A stretch of 64,000 nucleotides of DNA from Chlorocebus sabaeus (Eukaryota; Chordata; Mammalia; Primates; Cercopithecidae). Below, one piece after another: positions 45,440 to 57,333 of the stretch. The notes beneath the pieces were generated by a model. It saw nothing but the letters and a program-made list of their open reading frames with translations, did not search any database and was not told the origin of the DNA. The position numbers were made by a program, and so were the translations under genes. How positions within the stretch are numbered: position 1 is the stretch's first letter; every line of letters starts with the position of its first letter. Where the stretch lies: NCBI RefSeq assembly GCF_047675955.1, contig NC_132923.1, forward strand, positions 89,277,137 to 89,341,136, given 5' to 3'.

Positions 45440-45555
45440 GGCCGGGTACGGTGGCTCACACCTGTATTCCTAACACTTTGGGAAGCTGAGGTAGGGGGAG
45501 CACTAGAGGCCAGAGTTAGAGACCAGCTTGGGTCACACGGTGAGACTCCATTTAT
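45440..45555 (+). mobile_element. Alu left monomer only, diverged
   Basis: GGCCGGGTACGGTGGCTCACACC, TAACACTTTGGGAAGCTGAGG, GACCAGCTTGGGTCACACGG, GTGAGACTCCATTTATAC; stops where the A-rich linker would be and is replaced by a microsatellite. Confidence 0.88.
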
Positions 45556-45573
45556 ACACACACACATATGTGT

Positions 45574-45627
<54 letters not shown>
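45556..45627 (+). repeat. Compound (CA)n-(TG)n-(TA)n microsatellite
   Basis: ACACACACATATGTGTGTG then about 18 TG units and a (TA)7-like end. The CA/TG junction is a palindrome. Confidence 0.95.
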
Positions 45628-45994
45628 GGACAGAGGTGGGGGTGGCTGGAAGATAACAGGAGACTGGGTCATCTGGGAAAAGTGCTCTGTGAGCAGGTAC
45701 TCAAGCCTAGTTTTTTTCCCCAACCTTGGCAATCAGATAATTCCTCCCTCCCCCTCCTCCTCCTCTACCCCAGGCAACAGCCAGGACTGAGAGCAGCGTT
45801 AGTGACAATCACTGCATTGGAGAGATTAGAGAAAGTCTTTAAAGGAGACTACTTGAGGATGATTTGAAATTGGTTGGGAGTTAGGATTAGCATGGTCTAT
45901 TGAAATTCCAGTTTCAAACCAGAACCTTAAATTACCTGAAGCATTTTGTTTCCTTCCCAATTCACCCCAAAGCAACAATAGAGTCCCTCATACT

Positions 45995-46115
45995 TGTATA
46001 ACTATCACAGTCATTAACTCATTCTATTATCTGGTGAGCACTATTGTTCCATTGGACAGATGAATAAACCAAGGCACAATGAAGAACAGTCACTGAAGTT
46101 AGGAAATAATAAAAG
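45995..46115 (-). repeat. MIR (antisense)
   Basis: CATTAACTCATTCTATTATC, TTCCATTGGACAGATGAATAAACCAAGGCACAATG. Confidence 0.65.
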
Positions 46116-46329
46116 TAGCAGATTGAGATCAAACACTGATCTCCTCCCTGGGAGCCCCCATTGCTTTCTCCATGGTTGCCCTGAAAGATCCACACAAGGC
46201 TGGATTTCGGACTTTCTAGTTTGAAATAGAACCACGGCTGACTCATGGACATGCATTGGGTTTCCCTCAGCTCCTTTTGATTTTGTCCCCTACTCTCTCT
46301 GTGTGATCTTGGCCAGTGTTTTGGCTATA

Positions 46330-47080
46330 AATATTGACTCTCTGACCATGACTCTAAAATATAAATCCACAGCCATGAACTCCAGATGCATCAACTTAGG
46401 CTTCTAATTGGCATCTTCCACTTTCCTGTCCAACTCTTGATTTACCACCAAATCGTACTCCCCACTACTCCCCAGTCTTCCTGCATCTCAGTAAATGTCT
46501 CCACCCTTCCCCAGGTTGCTCACCTAAAGATCATCTTTGATTCCTCTGTCCCACATGCCCCTCATCTAATCCATCAGAAAGTACTGTTCCTCAGAAGCAC
46601 ATCCCAAATCTATCCACCTCCCTTGATCTCTACTGAGACATCTTAGTCAGTCACTGTCATCTTTCTCCTGGACACTGCAGTAGCTTCCAGACAGGTTTCT
46701 CTGATTCCACATTCCTCACCTTGTCCCTCAACATTCTCCACTCTGTAGCCAGAGCAATCCTTATAAATGGAGATCAGATCAAGCTACAACCCTCCATTGA
46801 CTCCCCACTGCAATTAAAACATAATCCAACCTCCTTGTGCTAGTCTACAAGGCCTACTTAATCCAGGCTTCTGCCTCTGGAATCATCTGCTCCCTGTCAC
46901 CAGCACCATCCACCTTGGCCTTCTTTCTGGTCCTCCAACATACCCAGCTTGTTCTAGCCCCAGGATCTTTATAGTAGCTGCCCCGCTGCTTGGATCACTC
47001 TTCCCCAAGAACATTACATAGTCAGCTCTTTTTTATTTTTGTAAATGCTCTCCCTTTCTAAATCTACCTACCAAAGTAGC
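46330..47080 (+). repeat. Long L2 3' region (sense)
   Basis: GCATCTCAGTAAATGTCTCCACCC, AAGATCATCTTTGATTCCTCTG, CTGTAGCCAGAGCAATCC, TCTACAAGGCCTACTTAATCC, CCACCTTGGCCTTCTTTC, GCTGCCCCGCTGCTTGG: L2 in order over about 750 bp. It starts in the last part of the coding region, frame destroyed. Confidence 0.88.
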
Positions 47081-47409
47081 CAATCCCTAGCCAATTGGAG
47101 CCCTCCTGCTTTCTCAATTCAGGGGCATATTGTCTGTCTCCGACAAGGAAAGACCTTGTCCATCTTGTCTGCTCTGACTTCCTGAAACAGCTGGGCCCAG
47201 GGGAGGTGTTGAGTGAACAAATGGATAAATGAATTAAGCTGCTCACACCTCATAGTATGAGAACTAAATGCAATATTCTGAAGAAACAGGCCCAATTCGT
47301 ACCTCCCTGTCATATATACATATGCATATAATGTACATAATATCCACAAAAAAACAAGGGTTTGGGGGAACAGAAACATTCATTAGTGATATGGCTTTGG
47401 AGGATTTTT

Positions 47410-47560
47410 TTAAATCCCTCTGTACCTCAACTTTCCTATCTGAAAAGTGGAAATAATACTTACTGCACTGAAATAGTGTGAGGACTTAGTATCTGTAAAT
47501 CACCAGTGACAGAGCCTCGCAAGTAGTAGGTGGGGTCACTAGATGGCATCTGTCGTGATT
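47410..47560 (+). repeat. MIR 3' part (sense)
   Basis: CTCAACTTTCCTATCTGAAAAGTGGAAATAATAC, GTGAGGACTTAGTATC, GCAAGTAGTAGGTGG. Confidence 0.7.
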
Positions 47561-47669
47561 ATTTTTCATTGTCATTGCACACCTCTCAGGTCCCTTGCTT
47601 GGTCAAACAGGCTCAGTGACTCCATCGCCCTGTGACCTCCTCCTCTCCTAATCCTTCCCTCGTGTTGCT

Positions 47670-47900
47670 AGGAATTGAGGCTTTGAAGTGAGAAAGAAGA
47701 TCATGCTCTGACTCTACCACTTATAGCTTTATGATCTTGGGAAAGTTACTTGATCCCTCTGAGCTCCCAGTCTCTTTATCTAGAAATGGTGCTAATAAAA
47801 GCACTTACCTACTGGGGGTGCTGTGAAGTCTACATGAAGTAAAATAGGAAAAATGTATCATACGTGTTTGAAAAGTGACCGCTATTATTATCTATCATAC
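47670..47900 (+). repeat. MIR (sense), near full length
   Basis: ATGCTCTGACTCTACCAC, GATCTTGGGAAAGTTACTTGATCCC, CAGTCTCTTTATCTAGAAATGG and a 3' part. Confidence 0.8.
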
Positions 47901-47929
47901 ACACCTGTGCATGTACATGCACAGCCATG

Positions 47930-47956
47930 TGCGCACACACACACGCGCACACACAA
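47930..47956 (+). repeat. Short (CA)n, imperfect
   Basis: GCGCACACACACACGCGCACACACA. Confidence 0.9.
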
Positions 47957-48504
47957 CTCTTCTCTCTTGGCTGGGTCCAAGAGCTACTGATGTGAACTTT
48001 AGGAATGGAATCAATTAGAATTATTTTTGAAACCTCATCTGTTTCGATTTAACAGGAAGCTTCTGTTCAATGAAATGCAGCATTAGTCAATGAAAAATCA
48101 AAGGCCCTGGATTTCAGGACTCAGCTGTCCATGAAGGCTGAGCAGAGACTCCCAGACCCTACGGGTTTTCCAGGTCCAGCCTTCACTTATACACATCCCT
48201 CCTCCGCGAGCTGCCTTGTCCTCAGGGATCTCTGGGAGGAGAGAGGCCTGTCTATTCCAAGCGCAGGGTCTCTGTCTGCTGGCCCTGAGCCATGCCCTTC
48301 TAAGCACCGGGCATCCCTCCCTGGGGATGTAATTACCTGTATCTGCTTCGGTGTTCCCCTGATTCCATATTGAGGACAAGAGCTGCCTGATTTTTATCTG
48401 TGGCTCTAAGGCCCAGCCAAGTGCCTAGCACAGAAAAGACACTAGATGAAAATTTTTTATGGAAAAAAAAAAGATGATTGACTCAATGAATAAATGATTT
48501 AGTT

Positions 48505-48775
48505 GCAATAACTATAACTAATATTTACTGTGCTGCTTACCATGTGCCACGCACCATTTTAAACGCTTTTCATGTATTGACTCGTTGAGGCGTTATAACA
48601 ACACCATGAGATAGTTTCTCTTATTTAGCCCCAATTTACAGATGAGAAAACTGAGGCATAGGAAAGTTAGTAACTTGCTCACAGCCACATACAACAAGTT
48701 CAGTAACTGGGATTCCAACCCAAGCAGCAGGATTCCAAGGCCAACATTCACAACCCTGGCACTGTGTCACTCATT
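48505..48775 (-). repeat. MIR (antisense), full length
   Basis: ACTAATATTTACTGTGCTGC, TTTAAACGCTTTTCATGTATTGACTCG, CCCCAATTTACAGATGAGAAAACTGAGGCATAGG, CTGGGATTCCAACCC. Confidence 0.9.
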
Positions 48776-49290
48776 CATTCATTCATTTATTCATCAAACA
48801 CTCACTGAACGCCTCCATTGTGCCCAGCCCTGGACTGGGCTCTAGAAACACCCTGATGGTTTAGACCTGCTTCCCACAAGGAGGTCACAGTCTAGGGGAA
48901 GAATAACAGAAATGAGTTGTTACGTGGGCCAAAGGCAGGGGTGAGTGTGGGGAACTTCCTCAGCAGAGGTCAGCACAACCAACCCACCCTGGTCAGGTTA
49001 GAGGAGACTTCTTGGAGAAAGTGACCCTTGACTGTGTTGGCTAGACATAGGGGAAAGAAGGGGCATTGCAGGCAGAGAGACATGTACAAAAATGTAGAGG
49101 TAAGTAAGCCTGGTGCCTCTGAGAATGGCAAGCACCTGAGGTGAGGGAGTACTACAGGTGGTAAGTAGGAATGGCAAGAGAAGAGGCCAAGAGGCCATCA
49201 GGACCAGGTCAGGGAGGGCTAGTGTAGTCTACAGAGGAGCTTAGACATTATCCCAGAAGTGTGGGTACCCAAGGAAAGGCTTATGGCTCT
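48776..49290 (-). repeat. L2 3' region (antisense)
   Basis: (ATTC)n, ATCAAACACTCACTGAACGCC, GGAGGTCACAGTCTAGGGGAAG, GAGACTTCTTGGAGAAAGTGACCC, GCATTGCAGGCAGAGAGAC. About 515 bp. Confidence 0.85.
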
Positions 49291-50029
49291 TCCTATTGGA
49301 TTGTATGATTTAGTGAATTAATGCAAGAGGATGAGGAAGAGGGGTGGCACTTCACAAAGTAAATATTATCTACACATACTTGCCATGAGCATATACATCC
49401 ATCCACCATACACCCATGCACACCCCCCTGTATGGCACCAGAGTTAGGAATGTGGACAAGAAAATTGAGGACTGGAGATGATGACTTTTAACAGAATCCA
49501 GATTTGGCTCCCTCAGTACGATCCCTTCCTTCCAACAGAGGGTTGTGCCCCAGGCCTGGAGGCATGCTCCCCACCACCATTCCTATAAAACATTCGCATC
49601 CTTACCTACCAAAGATGTTGGCTCTCACTTCACAGGAGTCCAGTGTGGGAACCGTAGGTGTCCATGCCTGAAGTTAGGCTCTGCAGTCTTGCGATGGGCC
49701 AAGACCCACATCCCAGAGGATAATGATTGTCATACGGGGGAAACAGGCTTAGAGGTGAACAACTGGTTTTCCAGAGAGCTCAGTGAGCTGTGGGCTTGAG
49801 CATTTACAACCTGAAGGGAAACATGGAGGCAAGACCAGAGGACCTCATGTCCTGAGATAATCAGGACATGGACTAGGCCCCTTCTTGAGAGTCCTTCCCT
49901 TGCAATCTCCAACGTTTTGCTCTGGGATTGTCATTGCCTTTCTGGCTCCAGCCCCAAGTTTTTTAGAAACTAATTCTAACATTATTCCCTGCCATGTGAT
50001 TGCAGCACAAGACATCATAGAATAGTACC
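49291..50029. other. Single-copy-like sequence, no gene seen
   Basis: No repeat family recognised. Confidence 0.4.
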
Positions 50030-50230
50030 AGAAACAGCTAGTTTTACAACCAGATGTCTGTAGGTTTGGATCTTGACTCCACCACCATCGGCCCGATATG
50101 CTCACTATGTTTCCTTCCCCTGTTAATTCACCCCTCAGAGCCTCACTTTCTTCTTCTATGAACAGGAATTAGCCATGCCTACCTCACAGAGTTATGGTGA
50201 AGATTAAACAATTCAGAATGCAGAATTCAG
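50030..50230 (+). repeat. MIR (sense)
   Basis: CTGTAGGTTTGGATCTTGACTCC, CAGAGCCTCACTTTCTTCTTCTATGAACAGG, TATGGTGAAGATTAAAC. Confidence 0.75.
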
Positions 50231-50639
50231 AAGGGAAACCAGTGTACTTCCCTACTTTCTGCTCTATCTTCCTGTAGTGAGAGGCTGTTCTGTCCCCTCC
50301 ACAGGGGTGGCCTGTTTTCAGTCAAGGAATCTCCAGCCTTACCGCAGAGAGCAGCTCGCCACTTCCTGTCCATGCACATGCTACTGTGTCCAATGGATGG
50401 GGCAGGTGAAATGGACAGTGTGGGGTGACTATGATATCGGGGTGGAGAGCCCTCCCATGGGCCTTGAGATCCTTGGTGAATCTGTCCCCAGGTTGGAGAC
50501 CTACACCAACCCCACTGATGATCCTGTTCTGCTGGACTCACGTCTCATAAGGGACTGCCCTGGGAGAAGTCATGGGATTTTGTTCCAAGCAGGGCCCAGG
50601 CACTCATCTCTCACCAAACTCCCAGGGATTCTCCTGGCT

Positions 50640-51115
50640 GAAATGACAAGGACTTTGACAAGGATGGATCTTGAGTCAGCTCCTCTGAGCCCTCTTCTGG
50701 ACTAGGCTTTGAATCAGGGCCCTATCCTTGGCTCGCTTAGTGCACTTTTAACAAGAATCCTGCTGATCAGTTTAGTGAAAATCCCTGGCCTCTGATCATC
50801 CTCCATATATGATCAAATTCCTCACCCTCACTCTCTATAGCTTATCACCCAGCTTGCCTTCAGCAAGAATCCTGTTGAGTCAGTTTACCCAGAATCCCTC
50901 TTCTCCTTGATGTTTCTTTCCTCTTAGTAATTTTCCATACACTGCCCTCCGCCCTGCTCCTTAATTCCCCATTTGTTCTGCTGTATTCGGAGTTGAGCCT
51001 GATCTGTCTCCCCTCCTGCAAAACCCCCATTGCAATAGTCCCACTTGGATAAAGTCTCCCTTACCATCTTTAACAAGTGTCATAAATAATCTTCCTTCAG
51101 TAGAAACTCCCAGGA
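50640..51115 (+). repeat. Possible unclassified LTR fragment
   Basis: Two related lines, AACAAGAATCCTGCTGATCAGTTTAGTG (50750) and AGCAAGAATCCTGTTGAGTCAGTTTACC (50861), lie about 110 bp apart. The end TTGCAATAGTCCCACTTGGATAAAGTCTCCCTTACC looks like an ERV LTR with an ATAAAG signal. Class not determined. Confidence 0.35.
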
Positions 51116-51558
51116 ACTGACATTGTGTTTTGGACCATTTAAGAACTTGTGATTTTTCATGAGAGTGTAGAGAGGTGCGGTCAGAGTTGGAAGTGCCCAG
51201 CTGGCCAAAGAACCCCACGGCAGTGGGGAAATGAAACAGCTCCATGAAGACTGACAAGTAATTCCCTCAGAAGAGGAGAGGGAGGTGTCCTTGACCATGA
51301 GTGGGGAGAGCAAATACTATTTCCATCACCAGTGAACCAGCAGAGGGAAACAAATGGAATCTTACCTCCTCAGCAACCTCACTGTGCCTTCCCTTCTCTC
51401 TCTTCTCTCCTGTCCCAGCTTTCTGCTTCACCAGTCCCTTCCACAACCTTTCCTCCTTCTCCTTCTCAGCACAACTGCTGCACACCTTGAATAGGACTCT
51501 TTCTCTAGGTCCCATTTTCTCCTTTTGTAAATTGAAAATGGTAACCTCTCTCATAGCT

Positions 51559-51561
<3 letters not shown>
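51116..51561. other. Pyrimidine-rich sequence, no gene seen
   Basis: The + frame at 51301-51621 (106 codons) ends in the microsatellite and is not a gene. Confidence 0.4.

Positions 51562-51615
<54 letters not shown>
51562..51615 (+). repeat. Compound (TC)n(AC)n microsatellite
   Basis: About 14 TC/CT units followed by about 13 CA units. Confidence 0.97.
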
Positions 51616-51619
<4 letters not shown>

Positions 51620-52089
51620 GATGAATCAGTGGTTTATCATTTATTCTGCTAACATTCAAATGACCCTGACCTTTTAGGAGTCCCCCCAAAAAAATCAAAG
51701 TGCAAGAGTCCACGTTATGAGGTGGTGGAATGAACCATCATAATAGTCTCATGTGATGGTGTTGACTGTGTGTTAGACACTGCTCAGTGCTTCAGACATG
51801 TTTGCTTATAAAACTAGGAAAGCATCAACTGTCTTTCTCAAAGAATGGGGTGAGCATGAGGGGAGAGGGGAATGTTATAATACTACACTGAGTTTATGTG
51901 TTAATTTGGGGAGAATTAGCAGCTATGCAGTCCGTCAACATGTAGCTTCTATTCCTTTATTAAGGCCTTATTTTATGATATTTTCTTAAAGTTTAATATT
52001 TTCCTTCATAAAGTTCTTGCACACTCTTCATTCCTACTTTATAGTTTCTATTGTTGTTGTAAAAAGGTGGGACTTACTCGATTTTCTAG

Positions 52090-52628
52090 TTAGTTATTAT
52101 CGTTGTAAAGGAACACTTAATCTTTTGCAATTATGAAATATGTCTGACATCAAAAGGTACAAAGAATAAGAAAATGAGCACCCAATACCCACCATGCTGA
52201 TAAGAATAAAAACAGTATACATACAGTTGAAGATCTCTGAGGACCTCCCTCCTACCTCATTCCTTTCTCTCCCATTAGAGTAACCACCCTCCTTGATAGG
52301 ATGTGTCCTTTCCATTTATATCTTATGCTCTTATACTCCTTCACACATTGTATAGGATCATTTTGCATGTTTTTGATTTTGTGTGAACATAAACATTATA
52401 TAGTATCATTTTGCCTGCCTTTAAACTTCATACAAATGTTATCCTACTGTATATCCTTCTGTGATTTGTTTTTTTGTTTTGTCTTGTTTTGTTCTCGTTC
52501 AATAGTGTGTGTGAGATTTCCCCACATTGATTCATGTAGCTCTGGGTCTGGTTTTTTTTTTCATTTTCACGGACACATAGTACCTTACAGTATAGAGTTA
52601 TACCACAACCTATTCACCAATTCTGTTC
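52090..52628 (-). repeat. Old LINE-1-like sequence (antisense)
   Basis: AT-rich block with TGTGTGAGATTTCCCCACATTG and ACATAGTACCTTACAGTATAG in the order typical of antisense old L1. Interrupted by two Alus and resuming at 53263. No reading frame survives. Confidence 0.5.
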
Positions 52629-53262
<634 letters not shown>

Positions 53263-54115
53263 TTTTTTACTCTTTCAAACAATGTTGAAGGAATATTCCT
53301 GTGCATGCTTCCTTATGTGAGAATTTCATATATATATAAGATGTGTCTGTGTGTGTGTGTTTGTATCTTTATCAGATATTACCAACTTGCCCTTCAATGT
53401 AGTTTCACAAATGTCCTTTCCCATGGGCAGTGTATGAGAGCTCCTATGGTCCCATAGTCTCTTCAACACATGAAATTGTCAGACTTTCACATTTTTGCAA
53501 ATCTGATATGTGCATAATATAATTACAGTGTAATTTTAATTTGATTTTCACTACTTAATTTGTGACCAAGCACCATTTCAAATATTCAGGTTTTCTCTTC
53601 TGTGAATTGACTCTTGGCATACTTTGGCTATTTTTCTGTAGGGTCCTTTGCATTATCTAATTGATTTAAAGGTCTTTTTATGTATTCTACATACTCATCA
53701 CTTTTTTGTGAAATGTGTTGCATATATCCTCTCCTAGTCTGTAACTTCTCTTTTTACATTGTTTGTAATGTCTTTTGATGCATATAAACGTTTGAATTTC
53801 AATGTAGTCAAATCTATCCATGTTTTCCCATACTTGTTTCTGTTTTTTTGTAAACTGTTTATAAACTGTCATTGTATACCCTGAGGTCAGAAAGATATTC
53901 TCCTATGTTTTTATCTGAAACTGTTATGTTTTTGGCTTTCCATATTCTTCCATATTGATTCTAGAATTAATTTTTGCATAGAGTGAGAGTTAGCAGAACA
54001 ATTTTACTTTTTCCATAGATCGAGAACTATCTGTAGATAGATAACACTTGTCCCAGCTGATTGAATTGCCCATCATTTTGCCACTGGTTTGAAATGTCAC
54101 CTCTGTCATGTAAAA
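53263..54115 (-). repeat. Old LINE-1 ORF2 region (antisense)
   Basis: CTTTCCCATGGGCAGTGTATGAGAG, CAATGTAGTCAAATCTATCC, CTGAGGTCAGAAAGATATTCTCC, AGAATTAATTTTTGCATAGAG are antisense L1 ORF2 lines. Continues after the MER1 element. Confidence 0.65.
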
Positions 54116-54658
54116 CAGCGTTTCCCAATCTTTTTGGCACCAGGGACCAGTTTTGTGGAAGACAATTTTTCCACGGACATGGGGGCAGGGATGGTTTCAG
54201 GATGATTCAAGGGCATTACATTTACTGTGCACTTTATTTCTATTATTATTACATTGTAATATATAATGAAATAATTATACAACTCACCATAATGCAGAAT
54301 CAGTGGGATCCCTGAGCTCGTTTCCTGCAACTAGATGGTCCCATCTTGGGGTGATGGGAGACAGTGACAGATCATCAGGCATTAGATTATCATAAGGAGC
54401 ATACAACCTAGATCCTTCACATGTACAGTTCACAATAGGGTTTGTGCTCCTGGGAGAATCTAATGCCACTGCTGATCTGGCAGAAAGCGGAGCTCAGGCA
54501 GTAACACGAGCAATGAGGAGTGGCTGTAAACACAGACGAAAGTTTGCTCCTGCTGGCTGGCTCACTCCTCACCTGTCACTCAACCTCCTGCTGTGCAGCC
54601 CAGTTTCTAACAGGTCACAGACCCATACCAGTCTGTGGCCGGGGGTTGGGGACCCCTG
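54116..54658 (-). mobile_element. MER1-type hAT DNA transposon, full length
   Basis: 543 bp with inverted ends: CAGCGTTTCCCAATC at 54116 and the complement of CAGGGGTCCCCAACCC at 54658. Inside, TTGGCACCAGGGACCAG, GAAGACAATTTTTCCACGG and TTCTATTATTATTACATTG are MER1 lines. A perfect 8-bp duplication ATGTAAAA (54108-54115 and 54659-54666) is the hAT hallmark. No transposase; a non-autonomous element. Orientation assigned loosely. Confidence 0.95.
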
Positions 54659-54666
54659 ATGTAAAA

Positions 54667-56650
54667 AGTTTCTGTAGGGGTAGGGGTCTGTTTTAGGCTC
54701 TCTATTCTTATCTGTCGCTCTGTTTATCTAATCCTGTACCAAGTATCAAATGTTTTCATTTATGAGATTTTTTAAAATTTAAGTATTTAATTATTTAAAT
54801 AGGTAATACATTTATATAAGGCAAAATAAGATATAAAAGAAAAAGTGTCCATCCCACATCCTTTCCCCCATTCCACTTCTAAACAGATAAACACAGATTT
54901 TTATGTATATTCAAGCAAATATAAATATATAATTATCCCTCCATCTTTTCACACAATTGTGATGTGTCATTTACACTAGATTTTTTACCTAACAGTATGC
55001 CCTGAAGATCTGCCATGTGAGTACATTGAGAGATTCCTCATGTTTTGTATAGGTTTATGGCTTTTTTTTTGTATGGGAATAATACATGTATCATAGTTTA
55101 TTTAACCATTCCCCTATTGATGAGCATTTAGGTTGTTTTCAATCTTAACTATTACAAACAACTCTGCATATGTCCCTTCCTCTGCATATTCTGCAAATCT
55201 ATCTTTAGAGTAAATTCTTAGATTTGTTAGATCAGAGAATACATACACTTCTAATGTGAATGGGTTTTTGCCAGATTGTCCTTCATGGAGACCAGATCAG
55301 TTTATACCCTAACAACATTGTTTCCTCAGCCTTATCAACAGAGTATATATTTCAAATTCTTGGATTTTTAAAATCATTTTGACAGCTGAAAAATGGTATC
55401 TTGGTGTTGCTTTAATCTGCATTTCTATTATGAGCAAGGTAGAACCTTTTTCTGTGAACCACTTGATCATATCCTTTGCCAATTTTTCTATCGAGTTCTT
55501 GGTTCTTTATCTCATTGGTTTCTATGACCACTTTATCAATTAGGGAGATTAACCTTCTGATGAAAAGAGTATCAAATATTCTTTCCCAATAAAGTTATCT
55601 TTGACTTTGTATTTTGGCATAAAGATTTCCTTAATGTAGTGTAAGTGTTCTATTTTTTTTCTCTAAGGTCTTCTCTGTCTTAGGTCATAATTTGAAAGAT
55701 CTTCCTGATCCCAAGATTACAAAAGGATTTTCTCAAGTTTTCTTCTAGCATGTTGTGGCATGATTTTGGCTTTTCAATCTTTGATCCATTTGGAAGTTAT
55801 TCTGGTATATGGTGCTAGGTATGACCCTAACCTTATTTTTTTTCCACATGACCAACCAATGACCCCAACCACATTTATTGAACAGTTAATCATTTCTCCC
55901 ATTGATCTTAGAAGCCAGTTTTTTTCATATACTAAGCTCCCATATGTGTATTCACTTCTATTTCTGGACTTTCTATTATAGTTGATTGGCCTGTCTTGCT
56001 GTTCATGCATCAGTTCCTCACTGTTTCAATTACTGAGACTATTATGTTTTAATATCTGGTAGAGCTAGTCCCCTGATAGTACTCTTCAGAGTTTTTCTGA
56101 ATGTTTTTGTTTCTTTATTTTTTCACATGAACTTTAGAATCAGCTTGTCTGGCTAAAAAATAAAATTGCTGATATTTTATTGAGCTCACATTAAATTTAG
56201 AAATTAACTTAGGGAGAATTGACATCTTTATGATGTTGAGTCTTCCTAGCCAAAAACATGGTCTTTCCAATTATTCAAGTCTTCTTTTGTGTCCTGTAGA
56301 AGTGTTTCAACATTTTCTTTGTATAGGACTTGCTCCTACCTTTAACTTTATTGAAAGGTAGTTTATTTTTGTTGTTGTCATTGTCACTACTCTTGTAAAT
56401 TAGATATTTTCTTTCATTCTGTCTTCCAAATGGTTATATTTATACATGACAGTAGTTAATTCTTGTTTTTTAACTTTACGTATCCCTCTTACTAAATTCT
56501 CTCACTGCTGGCAATAGTTTCCCTGTAGGTTCTTCAGGGCTTCCAGGTATATAATCATCTACAAGTAGTGCTAATGTTACATCCTCCTTCCCAGCTTTTG
56601 TCTCTCTAATATTTTTCTTTTGCTTTGTTGCATCATTTAGTAGTATAGGG
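54667..56650 (-). repeat. Old LINE-1/HAL1-like sequence (antisense)
   Basis: First about 100 bp continue the L1 cut by MER1 (GGCTCTCTATTCTTATCTG). From about 54770 a second copy follows: TTATTTAACCATTCCCCTATTGATGAGCATTTAGG, CCATTTGGAAGTTATTCTGG, GGGAGAATTGACATCTTTATGATGTTGAG. Many stops. Confidence 0.65.
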
Positions 56651-56967
56651 GCAGTTCAACAAATAACATCCTTTTTCTTTGCCCAAATTCTGAACCCACT
56701 GAGAATAAAACAGATGGAGGACAAAATATCATTTTATTGCTGATAAAGTTTAGGTATGAGAAAGTGTGGCTTCTATCTGCCCTACCCACTCATTCACAAG
56801 CACCACTAGCCTGGGTGCACCCCTTTAACCATAGGCCATGGGCGCTGACATGGAGTATTTCCATCAAAAATCATTTTTAAAATATTATTTGATTCATATT
56901 TCCTCTTTAACCCAAGCCTGTTGGGTCAAAGTCTTTGTTTGATTGTTTCCATTTTCCACATAGAGGG
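56651..56967. other. Unidentified sequence before the MaLR element
   Basis: Mixed DNA with no gene. Possibly the end of the L1 host or single-copy. Confidence 0.35.
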
Positions 56968-57333
56968 TGATGTGATTTGGTTCTGTGTCCCCATCCAAAT
57001 CTCATGTCTAATCATAATCCCCATGTATTGGGGGAGGGACTTGATGGGAGGTGATTGTATCATGGGGGTGATTTTCCCCATGCTGTTCTCATGATAGTGA
57101 GGGAGTTCTCATGAGATCTGATGGTTTAAAGGTGTGTGGCAGTTCTACCCCTCCCTCTCTTTCCCCTGCCACCATGTAAGACGTGCCTTGCTTCCCCTTT
57201 ACCTTCCACCATGATTGAAGTTTCCTGCGGCCTCCCCCACCATGTGGAACTGTGAGTCAATTAAACCTCTTTTCTTTTTAAATTACCCAGTCTTAGATAG
57301 CTCTTTATGGCAGTGTAAAAACAGACTAATACA
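56968..57333 (+). repeat. 5' LTR of MaLR element
   Basis: Begins TGATGTGATTTGG, contains CATGCTGTTCTCATGATAGTG, the AATTAAACCTC polyadenylation area, and ends CAGACTAATACA. Directly followed by GAAAATTGGTACCAGG, the start of the internal region. Confidence 0.95.

Noticed and set aside
45319..45867. Frames with His-Thr or Cys-Val runs as repeat proteins
   Set aside because: They are translations of the CA/TG microsatellite. The same holds near 881, 2146-2613, 13352-13703 and 51301.
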